From Paenibacillus hemerocallicola (GTDB lineage: Bacteria > Bacillota > Bacilli > Paenibacillales > NBRC-103111), in assembly GCF_006265175.1 (NCBI RefSeq), contig NZ_VDCQ01000008.1, forward strand, positions 124,001 through 188,000: a DNA stretch of 64,000 nt, written 5' to 3'. Positions within the stretch are counted from its first letter, which is position 1; every line of letters begins with the position of its first letter. Under the pieces are notes generated by a model. The model saw only the letters and a program-made list of their open reading frames with translations. It did no database searches and was not told where the DNA came from. Below are positions 43,729-52,581 of this stretch, piece after piece. Made by a program: the position numbers and the translations under genes.

Positions 43729-44392
43729 TTTTATACCCTACGCCTCTCACGCTCTGAATGAGCTCCCTCGCCCCGGACTGCTCGAGTTTCTTGCGGATTA
43801 ATTTCACGATCGCGTCGATCGTCTTCAGATTTACGTCGGCATCAAGACCCCATACTTTGTCCAGAATAACTTCGCGGGTCAGAGTGCGCCCTTTGTTCTG
43901 CAGCAGCATGTCCAAAATTTGAAACTCGCGCGGGGATAATTGGATTTGCCGGCCGCCTTGAATGACGGTCTGATTCGTCCGCTGCAGCTCCAGATCGCGG
44001 ATCCGGATTACATCCTCCTGCAGGGGAACGAAATTTCTGCGCGTCAGTGCCCGCAAGCGAGCGAGCAGCTCGTCCATCTCGAACGGCTTGACCAGATAAT
44101 CGTCGGCTCCCGCATCGAGACCTTCAACGCGGTCCTGCAACGCATCTCTCGCCGTCAGCATTAGAATCGCACCGCTATACCCCCTATTGCGGAGCTTGGC
44201 GCATGTATCCCGACCATCCCCTTCCGGCATCATCCAATCGAGGACGACAACATCGTAGCCGGAACCCGTCGCATATTCGAACGCCTCGTTGCCTGTCGTC
44301 ACCCAATCGACGACGCAGCCCGCTTTTTTCTTCAGCATATGCGCGGTTAGCTCTCCAAGCCGGATATCGTCTTCCGCCAATAAGATTTTCAT
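43718..44392 (-). CDS. OmpR-family response regulator, two-component system 3
   Basis: A 224-residue regulator. Receiver with AEDD pocket (6-9), phospho-acceptor Asp52 in VVLDWMMPEGDG and Lys in DYLVKPFEMDEL; winged helix with IQLSPREFQILDMLLQNKGR and NLKTIDAIVKLIRKKLEQSG. PhoP/CopR-like. Its promoter overlaps two GGTGAAA direct repeats 11 bp apart, suggesting autoregulation and co-control of the divergent secreted-protein gene. Confidence 0.94.
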   Translation of the reverse strand: MKILLAEDDIRLGELTAHMLKKKAGCVVDWVTTGNEAFEYATGSGYDVVVLDWMMPEGDGRDTCAKLRNRGYSGAILMLTARDALQDRVEGLDAGADDYLVKPFEMDELLARLRALTRRNFVPLQEDVIRIRDLELQRTNQTVIQGGRQIQLSPREFQILDMLLQNKGRTLTREVILDKVWGLDADVNLKTIDAIVKLIRKKLEQSGARELIQSVRGVGYKIEA

Positions 44393-44428
44393 AGGCTCGT
44401 TCCATCTCCCGGTTCCTCTTCTAGAAAT

Positions 44429-44469
44429 AGTATAATCGAAAGCCTTCGAGCTTTCACCGTAATTTCACC
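44429..44469 (-). promoter_or_regulatory. Promoter with GGTGAAA direct repeats before regulator 3
   Basis: Minus strand: -10 TATACT (44429-44434), 17-base spacer, -35 GTGAAA (44452-44457). GGTGAAA occurs at 44452-44458 and 44463-44469, an 11-bp period typical of OmpR-family binding sites. The divergent gene starts about 60 bases away, so both could be controlled. Confidence 0.6.
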
Positions 44470-44530
44470 AAGTCCAAGTAATATGAGAATCAAGAAACGA
44501 CAAATCCAATATATTGAAAGGAACATGACC

Positions 44531-45301
44531 ATGAACAAAGTGAGGAAAATCATGATCGTCAGTACAATGGCAGCCATTATCGCAGGCAGTGGAGCGCTGG
44601 CGTTGAACAGCGGCTACAGGGCATACGCCGAGCCGACCGAACCTCCCCCGTCTTCCGGACCGGTAAAACATAGACCGGCTAAAGATGCGCCGAAAAGAGA
44701 TCAAACCAAAGCCCCCGGAGCAATCGGCGCCCCCGGAAGAGCAGAGCTTTGCCGTCCTGTAGAAGGGGCCGCAAGCACCGGCACGACTACCGGCAGCACT
44801 CCTTCTGAACAAGAAGGGTTTTCAGTAGCCATATCCGATGGATTTGACACGGACCCGCAGGATCATGGCAGACCGGTAGTGCTTATCGCTGCGGCCCTCG
44901 GGGTACCCACGGAGGTGTTTAGGGAAGCATTTAGCGGCGTAACTCCTGCAGGGCTGGATAGCCAGCCAAGCCCGGAGCTGGCTCAGCGAAACAAAGCGGC
45001 CCTTTTGAAAGTACTTGCTCCCTACGGGATTACAAATGAACGATTGGACGAGGTGTCCGACTATTACCGCTATAACGGAAGAAACGGCGAAACGTGGCAA
45101 AAGACTCGGGCTGCCGCAGTCGCAACCGTTTCGAATGGCGTCGTGACCGGTATTACGATCACGAATCCGGGATCGGGGTATTCTTCAACTCCAACCGTAA
45201 CCGTAACGGGACCAAACGGCGCCGTTACTGCGACAGCTGCGGTATCCTACACGAAAGACTTTAAAACCAATGGAAGTATTTCCGCTATAACGATCAAATA
45301 G
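44531..45301 (+). CDS. Secreted protein of unknown function
   Basis: A 256-residue exported protein: signal peptide (IMIVSTMAAIIAGSGALALN... YAEP), a Pro/Lys-rich linker, a helical domain GRPVVLIAAALGVPTEVFRE ... APYGITNERLDEVSDYYRY, and a C-terminal beta segment GITITNPGSGYSSTPTVTVT, a motif common in surface repeat proteins. The SD AAAGGA is 8 bases before ATG 44531 (an earlier ATG at 44525 is too close). It diverges from two-component system 3 and may be a target. Confidence 0.75.
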   Translation: MNKVRKIMIVSTMAAIIAGSGALALNSGYRAYAEPTEPPPSSGPVKHRPAKDAPKRDQTKAPGAIGAPGRAELCRPVEGAASTGTTTGSTPSEQEGFSVAISDGFDTDPQDHGRPVVLIAAALGVPTEVFREAFSGVTPAGLDSQPSPELAQRNKAALLKVLAPYGITNERLDEVSDYYRYNGRNGETWQKTRAAAVATVSNGVVTGITITNPGSGYSSTPTVTVTGPNGAVTATAAVSYTKDFKTNGSISAITIK

Positions 45302-45327
45302 CCGTGCATGCAACATAGAGTTGGCGT

Positions 45328-48300
45328 ATGCATAAAGGAGTTGTAAATCGGGAGATGGGGATTGACAGGGCTATCCACAGGCTGTTTCCGACATTTGGCG
45401 AAGACCGCGCGGAGTATAGGAAAGTGATGCTGCTGTGCGGTTATTTATTTTGTGTGGTCTCAGCCTCAACCATAGGAAGAACCGCGTCGGATACCTTATT
45501 TTTAAGCCGGTTCGACAACTCCGCTTTATCTTTCATGTACTTGCCCCAAGCGATGATCATGATCCTATCCGGCATTATATTCCAACGTTATTCGCCCCGA
45601 TTCCGGCTGGAGCGCCTCATTATGGCGCTGATCCCCGTAGTCGTAATGCTGGTGCTCATCTCCAGGATCGGAGTAGGACTGGATTTCCGCTGGGTTTTTC
45701 CGACGATTTATATAGGCTACGATGTGTTTAACTTTCTAATGATCGTCTGCTTCTGGCAGTTCGCCACATCGGTAATGGATCAAAGAAAAGCCAAGCGGAT
45801 GATCGGAATTGTCGGAAGCGGAGGAATTGCCGGAGGCATTGCAAGCGGCTTTGGTCTAAAAGCCTTCGTCCCTTTATTGGGAACAGCCAATCTGATCTAT
45901 GTGTACGCAGGGTTGCAATTGATAGGACTGGCGGTTGTGCTTCTGATCATACGCCTGTATCCGCAGGAGGCAGAAGCAAGACCGGCCAAAATCCAACCGC
46001 AAGCAAAGCCGGGCTTTGAGAGAAAAGCGGGCCTTTTTAAACATGTTCCCCATCTAAAATATGTGGCTCTGCTGGCGGCGGCGCTCGTATTCTCGCTAAC
46101 GTTAATCGATTATCAATTTAAGGTCATTTTGAGAGGAAGCTTGCAAAATGAAGCTTTAGCTGGATTTATGGGCAGCTTTTACGGATATTCCGGGATCGCC
46201 GCGCTGCTTGTCCAGCTATTCGTTTCCGGTTGGGTTATAACGCGTTTCGGGGTTATGACGGCGCTGCTTGTTTTCCCCATCGCTTTATTTGCGGGAAGCC
46301 TGGGCATTTTGATGCTGCCTGTCCTTGCCATGGCCGTAATCGTTAAAGGTAGCGACAAAGTGGTCGGAGATACGATATACTCCTCGGTCAGCCAGCTCAT
46401 CATGTTTCCCATCCCCCCGGAATGGCGCGGGAGGGCAAAAAGCTTTCTGGATGGTATCGTCAGAAACAGCGCAAAAGGGCTGGCAGCCGTATGCTTGCTC
46501 ATCTCCTCGCGTCTTCTTGCTCCCGAGCAGCTCAGTTACGTAATACTTGCGCTGCTGGGCATCGGCGTCGTTGCCGCGATCAAGCTTAAGAAAGCTTATT
46601 TGCAAACTCTCGTATCGACGCTGCAAACGGGCAATCATGACCTTCAAAGGACAGAGCTGAACGTCATGGATCCGGCCAGCCGCCGCTTATTAACCGATGC
46701 TTTATTAAGCCCGGATACGCAGCAGGCTTTATATGCGCTCCGCGTTTTGCGCGGTATGGAGACTTTCGACTTCACTCCGTATCTCAAACCGCTTCTTCAT
46801 CATCCCGATCCGAAGGTATGCATCGAGGCGCTGGCTTTAATAGAGCAGACGCTTCCGAACGGATTCGAGGGGATTGCGCAAACCTTTCTAGCTTCAACGC
46901 CTACCAAGGTAAAAGCAAAAGCGATCCTTGCATTGGCAGCCTACGCAAAAGAGGAGTACCTGGATGAAATAACAATCCTTCTTGAGGAACGGGAGGCTGA
47001 GATTCAAGCGGCAGCAATTGCGGCTTTAGTCAAATATTACGGCATTGAAGGCATGTTCAGATCGGTAGCGAAGCTCAAACAGCTAATCGAGAGCGATCGA
47101 GAAGAAAACCGGGTCGCGGTGGCCTCTCTGTTCGGGCAAATCGGAGTGAGAAGCTTCTATAAGCCTTTGGCCGCTTTATTGCAGGACAGCTCTTCTCCGG
47201 TAAGAATACATGCCTTGCAATCGGCAGCCGCACTTGGCGTGACCGCATTGATTCCGCTTATCCTGTCATGCTTAAAGGACTTTGAGACCCGACGATATGC
47301 CGTCGATGCGCTCTCTTCCTATGGGGAAACGGAAATCATCCCGCTGCTTAAGGGCTCCATGGATGGAACCGGCATCTCTTTGCATGTGCCCGCCGTATTT
47401 GAAAAAATCGGTACCCAGCAATCTTTCGACACGCTGCTTTCCTGCTACAGTGCGGCAACATTCGACATGCGGGATCAAATATTGGAATCGCTCACACGTA
47501 TGCGTAAAAAGTCGCTTTTCGTCAGTCCAAAGGAAATCGTCGAAAGTCTTATTGCTGCGGAGATCCAGTCCTATCACCAATTCGCCGGGCACGGGGCACC
47601 GTTCATTGGTACGCGGCATGGTTTGGAGATCGGGATCATCATTGAACAAACTCGGTCAGCCATTAGCCGCCGCGTGTTTCAATTATTGGCTTTACTGTAC
47701 GATGCCAGTACGATGCAGGCTGTTTTCAACAATTGGTCTAAGGGCGACTCCAGGCAGCAGGCCAATGCGGCCGAGGTTATCGACCAAACGCTGCATGGCT
47801 CCTTGCGGATGCAGCTGGCCGCCTTGATGTCCGCCCCCCGAAACATTTCGGGAAGCGCTTCTACTCAAGAAGAACTTGAAGCCCACTACGCTTGGCTCTC
47901 CAGTCAAGGCGATGAATGGCTCCAGGAAGTCGTAAGCTTTGCCGCAAATCAAAGCAAAGACTCCACTGCAGCCGACAGCGATATATCCGAACAGCTCGAT
48001 CGTGTCGACTTATTGAGGAAAGTGCCGGTATTTCAGGGATTGACCAGCAAAGAGCTGTCAGGTATTGCCAAACGGCTGCAGCAAATAGGCGCAAGCTCCG
48101 GAACTATTTTAATCCGCGAAGGCGATCCGGGCGATTGCATGTATATTATGGGCAGCGGTCACGCCGGCGTTTATCGGAACGGACGGAAGCTCGGCGATTT
48201 GCATAGAGGAGATTGCTTCGGAGAAATGGCTTTGTTTGGCCAAGGATTGAGAACGGCCACCATTCGGGCGGAAGACGATCTTTTATTATGGCGGCTCGAT

Positions 48301-48912
48301 TCTTCCATTTTCTACGACATTTTGTTTAACCATTCAAGTATAGCATTCGAGATGATGAAGCTGCTGTCGCGCAGGCTGAGATCGTTGTTGGAGCAAAGAG
48401 ACGGCGGCGCGAAAACGGAAGCATTGTCTTTATCCGAAACAGCCGCCGCATCCTCCGGCAGCGACCGTCCCATTTCGGCTATGCACGGCAATGGCATATC
48501 CGGACATGAGACGATTTTACGTCGAATATTGACCTTGCAGAACATTGAATTGTTCGTCCATCTTGCGCAAGACGATTTCATTTGGCTTGCTCAGTTGATT
48601 GAAGAGGTGGAATATCCGGCCGGACAACCGATATGCCGTGCAGGTGAGTTCGGAGAAACGATGTATGCCATTGTTAGCGGGAAGGTACGCGTACACAGAG
48701 GCGCCGAAGAGATTGCGCGGCTGAACGAAGGAGAGTATTTCGGCGAAATGGCCGTCATAGACAGCGGCCCCCGTTCTGCGGATTGCACCGCGATCGACGA
48801 TGTGATCGTATTGGAGCTGCATAGAGATCTGGTGATCGCTTTCTGTTTTCAAAATCGGAATGTGCTCAAAAGTATTTTGCGCGTTCTGGCAGACCGGCTC
48901 AAAGGGTTATAA
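45328..48912 (+). CDS. NTT/MFS-like transporter with HEAT repeats and two cNMP domains
   Basis: A 1194-residue composite membrane protein. Residues 30-425 form about 11-12 helices resembling Npt1/Npt2 ATP:ADP-antiporter-like proteins (ASTIGRTASDTLFLSRFDNS; GSGGIAGGIASGFGLKAFVP; DKVVGDTIYSSVSQLIMFPI with the RNSAKGLAAVC block). Residues about 440-860 are HEAT-type helices. Two cNMP domains follow: about 890-1020 with cassette FGEMALFGQGLRTATIRA and about 1065-1194 with FGEMAVIDSGPRSADCTA; both keep the Glu and Arg that contact cyclic nucleotide phosphate. Start at ATG 45328 lacks an SD; ATG 45355, preceded by AAAGGAG further up, is an alternative. Substrate and ligand are unknown. Confidence 0.85.
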   Translation: MHKGVVNREMGIDRAIHRLFPTFGEDRAEYRKVMLLCGYLFCVVSASTIGRTASDTLFLSRFDNSALSFMYLPQAMIMILSGIIFQRYSPRFRLERLIMALIPVVVMLVLISRIGVGLDFRWVFPTIYIGYDVFNFLMIVCFWQFATSVMDQRKAKRMIGIVGSGGIAGGIASGFGLKAFVPLLGTANLIYVYAGLQLIGLAVVLLIIRLYPQEAEARPAKIQPQAKPGFERKAGLFKHVPHLKYVALLAAALVFSLTLIDYQFKVILRGSLQNEALAGFMGSFYGYSGIAALLVQLFVSGWVITRFGVMTALLVFPIALFAGSLGILMLPVLAMAVIVKGSDKVVGDTIYSSVSQLIMFPIPPEWRGRAKSFLDGIVRNSAKGLAAVCLLISSRLLAPEQLSYVILALLGIGVVAAIKLKKAYLQTLVSTLQTGNHDLQRTELNVMDPASRRLLTDALLSPDTQQALYALRVLRGMETFDFTPYLKPLLHHPDPKVCIEALALIEQTLPNGFEGIAQTFLASTPTKVKAKAILALAAYAKEEYLDEITILLEEREAEIQAAAIAALVKYYGIEGMFRSVAKLKQLIESDREENRVAVASLFGQIGVRSFYKPLAALLQDSSSPVRIHALQSAAALGVTALIPLILSCLKDFETRRYAVDALSSYGETEIIPLLKGSMDGTGISLHVPAVFEKIGTQQSFDTLLSCYSAATFDMRDQILESLTRMRKKSLFVSPKEIVESLIAAEIQSYHQFAGHGAPFIGTRHGLEIGIIIEQTRSAISRRVFQLLALLYDASTMQAVFNNWSKGDSRQQANAAEVIDQTLHGSLRMQLAALMSAPRNISGSASTQEELEAHYAWLSSQGDEWLQEVVSFAANQSKDSTAADSDISEQLDRVDLLRKVPVFQGLTSKELSGIAKRLQQIGASSGTILIREGDPGDCMYIMGSGHAGVYRNGRKLGDLHRGDCFGEMALFGQGLRTATIRAEDDLLLWRLDSSIFYDILFNHSSIAFEMMKLLSRRLRSLLEQRDGGAKTEALSLSETAAASSGSDRPISAMHGNGISGHETILRRILTLQNIELFVHLAQDDFIWLAQLIEEVEYPAGQPICRAGEFGETMYAIVSGKVRVHRGAEEIARLNEGEYFGEMAVIDSGPRSADCTAIDDVIVLELHRDLVIAFCFQNRNVLKSILRVLADRLKGL

Positions 48913-48942
48913 CCTTTTACTTTTATCCGCGGAGATGATCTT

Positions 48943-49947
48943 ATGCATTTCAAACTTCTGCTTTATATTTCAGCCATGCTGCTCCTTAGCGCTTGCACCG
49001 ACTCGAAGGGAACGGCATTGCCCACTGCGGCAACCTCCGCTCCGCAACAATCGCAGTCCGCTGTAACCGAGCAGGCAAGCTTCACGAAAGGTGCCGCCAT
49101 TACTACGAATCCCGGGCTGCTTTCTTGCAAGGGCGGGCGTGTCAGTGCGCTTGGAGAGATCCAATCGGAGGACGGAAAAACCTGGGCCGTCCCCACTACT
49201 GTGAACGGGAAGCTTCCCAACGCTCCCGACCTGTTTAACCCGTGCAACCAAGTGTTGCCTTCGAGCCTGGCAGCCGTTGACTTAAACAAAGTTCCCGTCA
49301 TTGAAATCGATCCGGACGGCGTAGTTATTACAGGTTATATATTCGCAGACAACTATTTCGAGCTGTATGTTAATGGCAAGCCTGTGGCCAAGGATGCCGT
49401 CCCCTTTACTCCCTTCAATTCCCACGTCGTCCGGTTTCAAGCCAAATACCCGATGACCTACGCGATAAAAGCGGTAGATTGGGAAGAAAATCTGGGCCTC
49501 GGCACCGAGGACAACAAGGGCAACCCCTATCATCCCGGAGACGCCGGTATTGTTGCGACCTTCAGCGACGGGACCGTGACGGATAGCCGCTGGAAAGCCC
49601 AAAGCTTCTATATCGCCCCCCTCATGAACAAGACCGATCTTGTCATCGAGGAGAAGAACGGCAGAATCGTGCGCTCCACTCCCCATGCTTCTACGCAACC
49701 GGCGTGTTCGATCCACTGCTATGCCGCCCATTTTGCTATCCCCGACAACTGGTACGCCGCCAACTTCAACGATTCTTCCTGGCCGCAAGCCGTCGCCTAC
49801 TCTACCAAAACCGTCGGGGTAGACAACAAGAAGGAGTACACGAACTTCAGCAATGAATTTAGCAAAGGCTCCTTCGTCTGGACGAATAATCTTACTCTCG
49901 ATAATGAGATTCTGTTGCGCCATACGGTCGAGAAGGCTTCTAAATGA
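48943..49947 (+). CDS. Lipoprotein of unknown function
   Basis: A 334-residue lipoprotein with lipobox LLSAC near residue 18 and a Gln/Ser/Thr linker. The body is beta-rich and looks like a jelly-roll or carbohydrate-binding fold (VVITGYIFADNYFELYVNGK; AIKAVDWEENLGLG; VTDSRWKAQSFYIAPL; YAAHFAIPDNWYAANFNDSS). Several Cys may form disulfides (SIHCYAAH, SCKGG, NPCNQ). It starts 30 bases after the NTT-HEAT-cNMP gene and is probably co-transcribed. No catalytic site recognised. Confidence 0.75.
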   Translation: MHFKLLLYISAMLLLSACTDSKGTALPTAATSAPQQSQSAVTEQASFTKGAAITTNPGLLSCKGGRVSALGEIQSEDGKTWAVPTTVNGKLPNAPDLFNPCNQVLPSSLAAVDLNKVPVIEIDPDGVVITGYIFADNYFELYVNGKPVAKDAVPFTPFNSHVVRFQAKYPMTYAIKAVDWEENLGLGTEDNKGNPYHPGDAGIVATFSDGTVTDSRWKAQSFYIAPLMNKTDLVIEEKNGRIVRSTPHASTQPACSIHCYAAHFAIPDNWYAANFNDSSWPQAVAYSTKTVGVDNKKEYTNFSNEFSKGSFVWTNNLTLDNEILLRHTVEKASK

Positions 49948-50058
49948 GCGGTTGGATTCCGATCGATTTTCAAATACTTCTTCCGAAAGGATTTATGGAC
50001 CGTGATGAGCACCTCGCCTAAGGGCAGGTTTTTCTTCGGAATCTCGGTACATAAAATA

Positions 50059-50087
50059 AGGCACTGCCTAGTTTCAGTCAGTGCCTT
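50059..50087. terminator. Bidirectional terminator between convergent genes
   Basis: AAGGCACTG / CAGTGCCTT stem with an 11-base loop, between the lipoprotein gene and the convergent RQC-type gene. Confidence 0.7.
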
Positions 50088-50120
50088 GCTCAACAAATCC
50101 CAATTCGTCTGCGCGAGATA

Positions 50121-50903
50121 CTATGGATGCAGATGATTATCTCCCGAGCAGTTCAAACATCGGTTCGGAAACCTTAAACCTTCACTCGTATAATATTCAA
50201 GATTCATCTCATCAAACAGGAAAGGACTGCCACATTGTCGACACGCCAAAAAAATCGGATCGAGCGAGCGGGGGAGTAACGATTGGGCCCGTTCCTTTAC
50301 TAATCGCTCCCAACCGGCATTATCCGATTCATCACGCTGTTTCAGCGCGTTGATCACATGACGAATCTCAACCTGAACTTTCTTGAAATCGATTCGTTCC
50401 CACAAAGTCAAAAACGGAATGTACTTCTTATTTCCGGAGCATAAGATTTTATACAAAAACAAGAATATCATACCCCGGTTCCGTTCTTTCAGATACTCCA
50501 TGTTAATCGGAGAGATTTTATTCTCAAGCCAGCGATCCCATTCTTGCACAAATTCTTCGGCCCGTCTTTCCCTTTCGATCGCCCATCCGCGTGAAGTATA
50601 TACAATCATGGGCAGCTTGCCCTTTATCTCGATCTCCAAAAAATCCGTGCGAATCATGTGATCCACTTTATCCATAATTTGTTCCAAGGAGAGATCTCTA
50701 TAAAATCCATATGAAGGATTTTGATCCAACCCAAGCTCCAACAGCTTTCGTTCTTTCGAGCCTTTCAAAATTTTCGAGAGCAATGTCCGTCCGCCCTCGG
50801 CAATGATGTCGTCAGCGGCTCGAAGAATAGCCCTCAATTCGGGCTCCGGCAATGGCAGATTCCTGACTTTCTGCCGACTTGAACTGTTGCTATTCTTCTT
50901 CAT
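50121..50903 (-). CDS. RQC-minor-type DNA-binding protein
   Basis: About 260 residues. The N-terminal half matches the RecQ-C-terminal-like (RQC-minor) winged helix: RAADDIIAEGGRTLLSKILK, then YRDLSLEQIMDKVDHMIRTD and a strand LPMIVYTSRGWAIERERRAE. The C-terminal part ends with a zinc-ribbon-like CRQCGSPFLFDE ... FPNRCLNCSGD (two CxxC). No helicase motor is present. The start is among closely spaced ATGs (50906/50903) after AGGAAG. It overlaps the broken pRiA4b ORF-3 gene by about 14 bases. Role in DNA repair or mobile DNA is inferred from the domain. Confidence 0.75.
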   Translation of the reverse strand: MKKNSNSSSRQKVRNLPLPEPELRAILRAADDIIAEGGRTLLSKILKGSKERKLLELGLDQNPSYGFYRDLSLEQIMDKVDHMIRTDFLEIEIKGKLPMIVYTSRGWAIERERRAEEFVQEWDRWLENKISPINMEYLKERNRGMIFLFLYKILCSGNKKYIPFLTLWERIDFKKVQVEIRHVINALKQRDESDNAGWERLVKERAQSLLPRSLDPIFLACRQCGSPFLFDEMNLEYYTSEGLRFPNRCLNCSGDNHLHP

Positions 50904-51242
50904 CATACTCTTCCTCATCATATCCATATTGACTTGGCGCCTGACCCTTGCTTGACAATACTATCGGCAGTTTCCCCCCTGCCGGAACATCTATTTCCTT
51001 GATATACTGCACAACAAAACGCCACTCATCACCGTAATCGAACAGCAGCAGCATCTTCTGTTTCGGCGTGTGAAACACCTTGGATACCCGAGCCCTTTTC
51101 ACTCCGGCAAATCGGCCTTTCTCCCCCATATCCGCGAACAGCTCATAGCCCGTCTGTGAAAGTGTCCAGTTCTTCAAATTGTCGTAGACCCGAAAGCATG
51201 ATCCATATCAAAATCAAAACTGCCCAGCGTCGCTTCGCTCAT
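50890..51242 (-). pseudogene. pRiA4b ORF-3-family protein, truncated and frameshifted
   Basis: The 95-codon frame to 51177 (KNWTLSQTGYELFADMGEKG, FDYGDEWRFVVQYIKEIDVP and an acidic tail) is the C-terminal half of a plasmid pRiA4b ORF-3-like protein. Upstream, another frame supplies YMSEATLGSFDFDMDHAF (ATG 51242); inserting one base near 51188 would join them as HAF-x-VYDNLKNW. The usual N-terminal segment is missing because the next gene ends right before it. So the gene is both shortened and shifted; only the C-terminal part could be made. Confidence 0.65.
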
Positions 51243-51299
51243 ATATTTAATGAGATTACTACAGTATGCCCCGGACGCCTGGCAGCACAGCCGCTCCTG

Positions 51300-52283
51300 T
51301 TAATTCAGATGCTCATACCCGTCCTTGAACCGCAGTACCCACTCAAAGGAAAGCTGTCCCGCCGAATCGCGGGTGAGCTTCAGTTCCGGATAATCTTTGG
51401 CAAACTCGATCGTATAGAACAGCGAATATTGCGCATACGGCGATGTCTCGCCGGCCTTGGCGGTCGAAACGTGCCGATCGGGATCGAAGCTGTTGTCGCG
51501 GGCAAATTGCTCCAGCGTCACGGAGTTGTCGATTTGACCGGAAGCGCGTGCTACCTTGTAATGATCCTCAATCTCCGCATACCGACCCGAGCGCGGTGCC
51601 GCATGCCGAGTCACATCGATCTCGTCGTACACCGCGCCGCCTTTTCTGATTCGAAGCAACGCCTTCTCCAGCTCGGTTCCCGGTATCTCCAAATCCTTTA
51701 ATAAAAAGGAAAAGTCCGCATTCAACCGATCATTGGAAATCCCGGCGCCCGTACTCGCCTTGGCCACACGGTTACGATACACATCGTCCAACAGCGGCAG
51801 CCGACGCGTCTCGGCGTTCAGTTGCTTCTGCCCTGCGCCACTCCGCTCCCACACGGTCAGCTCGTAGTTGTGCTCCAGCGACAGCTCCAACTCTGTTCCA
51901 TACTGCATGCCTCCTTGATGCTCCAGCACAGCTTCCAGCGGCTGAACCTGACCGTCGCGACGCACAGACACCGCAATAACTGCGGAGGACGACACTTCTT
52001 TCAACGCAACCTGCAAACCGACCTTTGCTTTCTTCTGCGCCAGGTCAGCCCCGGTCAATGTATAGTCGAGCCGCTCCACCTTGTCGGCCTGAGCGGTCAG
52101 TTCGCGGCTGATGCCGTTCACGATCTGACTCTCCAACAGCTGCACCTGCTGCTGCAGTCCACGGAGTTCCGAGCCTGTCTTGTTGTCATGGCTGCGAATC
52201 GCGGAATTGATCGTGTAGCCGATGTACAGAACAACCAGCATATTGACCGCCAGCAACGCCAGAATCGCTTTTGATCTATCCAT
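51300..52283 (-). CDS. Membrane-anchored protein of unknown function
   Basis: A 327-residue protein with one N-terminal membrane anchor (AILALLAVNMLVVLYIGYTI), a coiled-coil stretch (GLQQQVQLLESQIVNGISRE) and a large extracytoplasmic beta-rich domain (YELTVWERSGAGQKQLNAET). ATG 52283 has SD AGGAGGCG. The frame extends to 52400 but the SD marks the internal start. The C-terminus ELKLTRDSAGQLSFEWVLRF has no known match for me. Monocistronic. Confidence 0.75.
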   Translation of the reverse strand: MDRSKAILALLAVNMLVVLYIGYTINSAIRSHDNKTGSELRGLQQQVQLLESQIVNGISRELTAQADKVERLDYTLTGADLAQKKAKVGLQVALKEVSSSAVIAVSVRRDGQVQPLEAVLEHQGGMQYGTELELSLEHNYELTVWERSGAGQKQLNAETRRLPLLDDVYRNRVAKASTGAGISNDRLNADFSFLLKDLEIPGTELEKALLRIRKGGAVYDEIDVTRHAAPRSGRYAEIEDHYKVARASGQIDNSVTLEQFARDNSFDPDRHVSTAKAGETSPYAQYSLFYTIEFAKDYPELKLTRDSAGQLSFEWVLRFKDGYEHLN

Positions 52284-52495
52284 AGCGCCTCCTAGTCTCA
52301 TGTCATGGGTGCGGAGAAAAGAACCGTACGCGCTTCCCCTGAGAAAAACTCCCTGACTACGGGAACGTCGCACCTGCCTCCCCCATCGTCCTTTATCCAT
52401 AGTGCCTTATTCAAGCTGCTTCAGTCAAACCCAAATTGTATGTTCTGGAGCGTCGCCCGGCGGCCACGGAAAAAAAACCATCGTGTTGTATGCCA

Positions 52496-52528
52496 AAAAG
52501 CACCGGGACATTCCGCTGCCCAGTGCTT
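52496..52528 (-). terminator. Terminator after the YitT gene
   Basis: Minus-strand AAGCACTGGG / CCCGGTGCTT stem with an 11-base loop and TTTTT tail. Confidence 0.8.
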
Positions 52529-52581
52529 CCCCGTATGGTTGCGATTGTTGCGCTGCTGTGAGCGCCTTCGCCAAATTCCGT

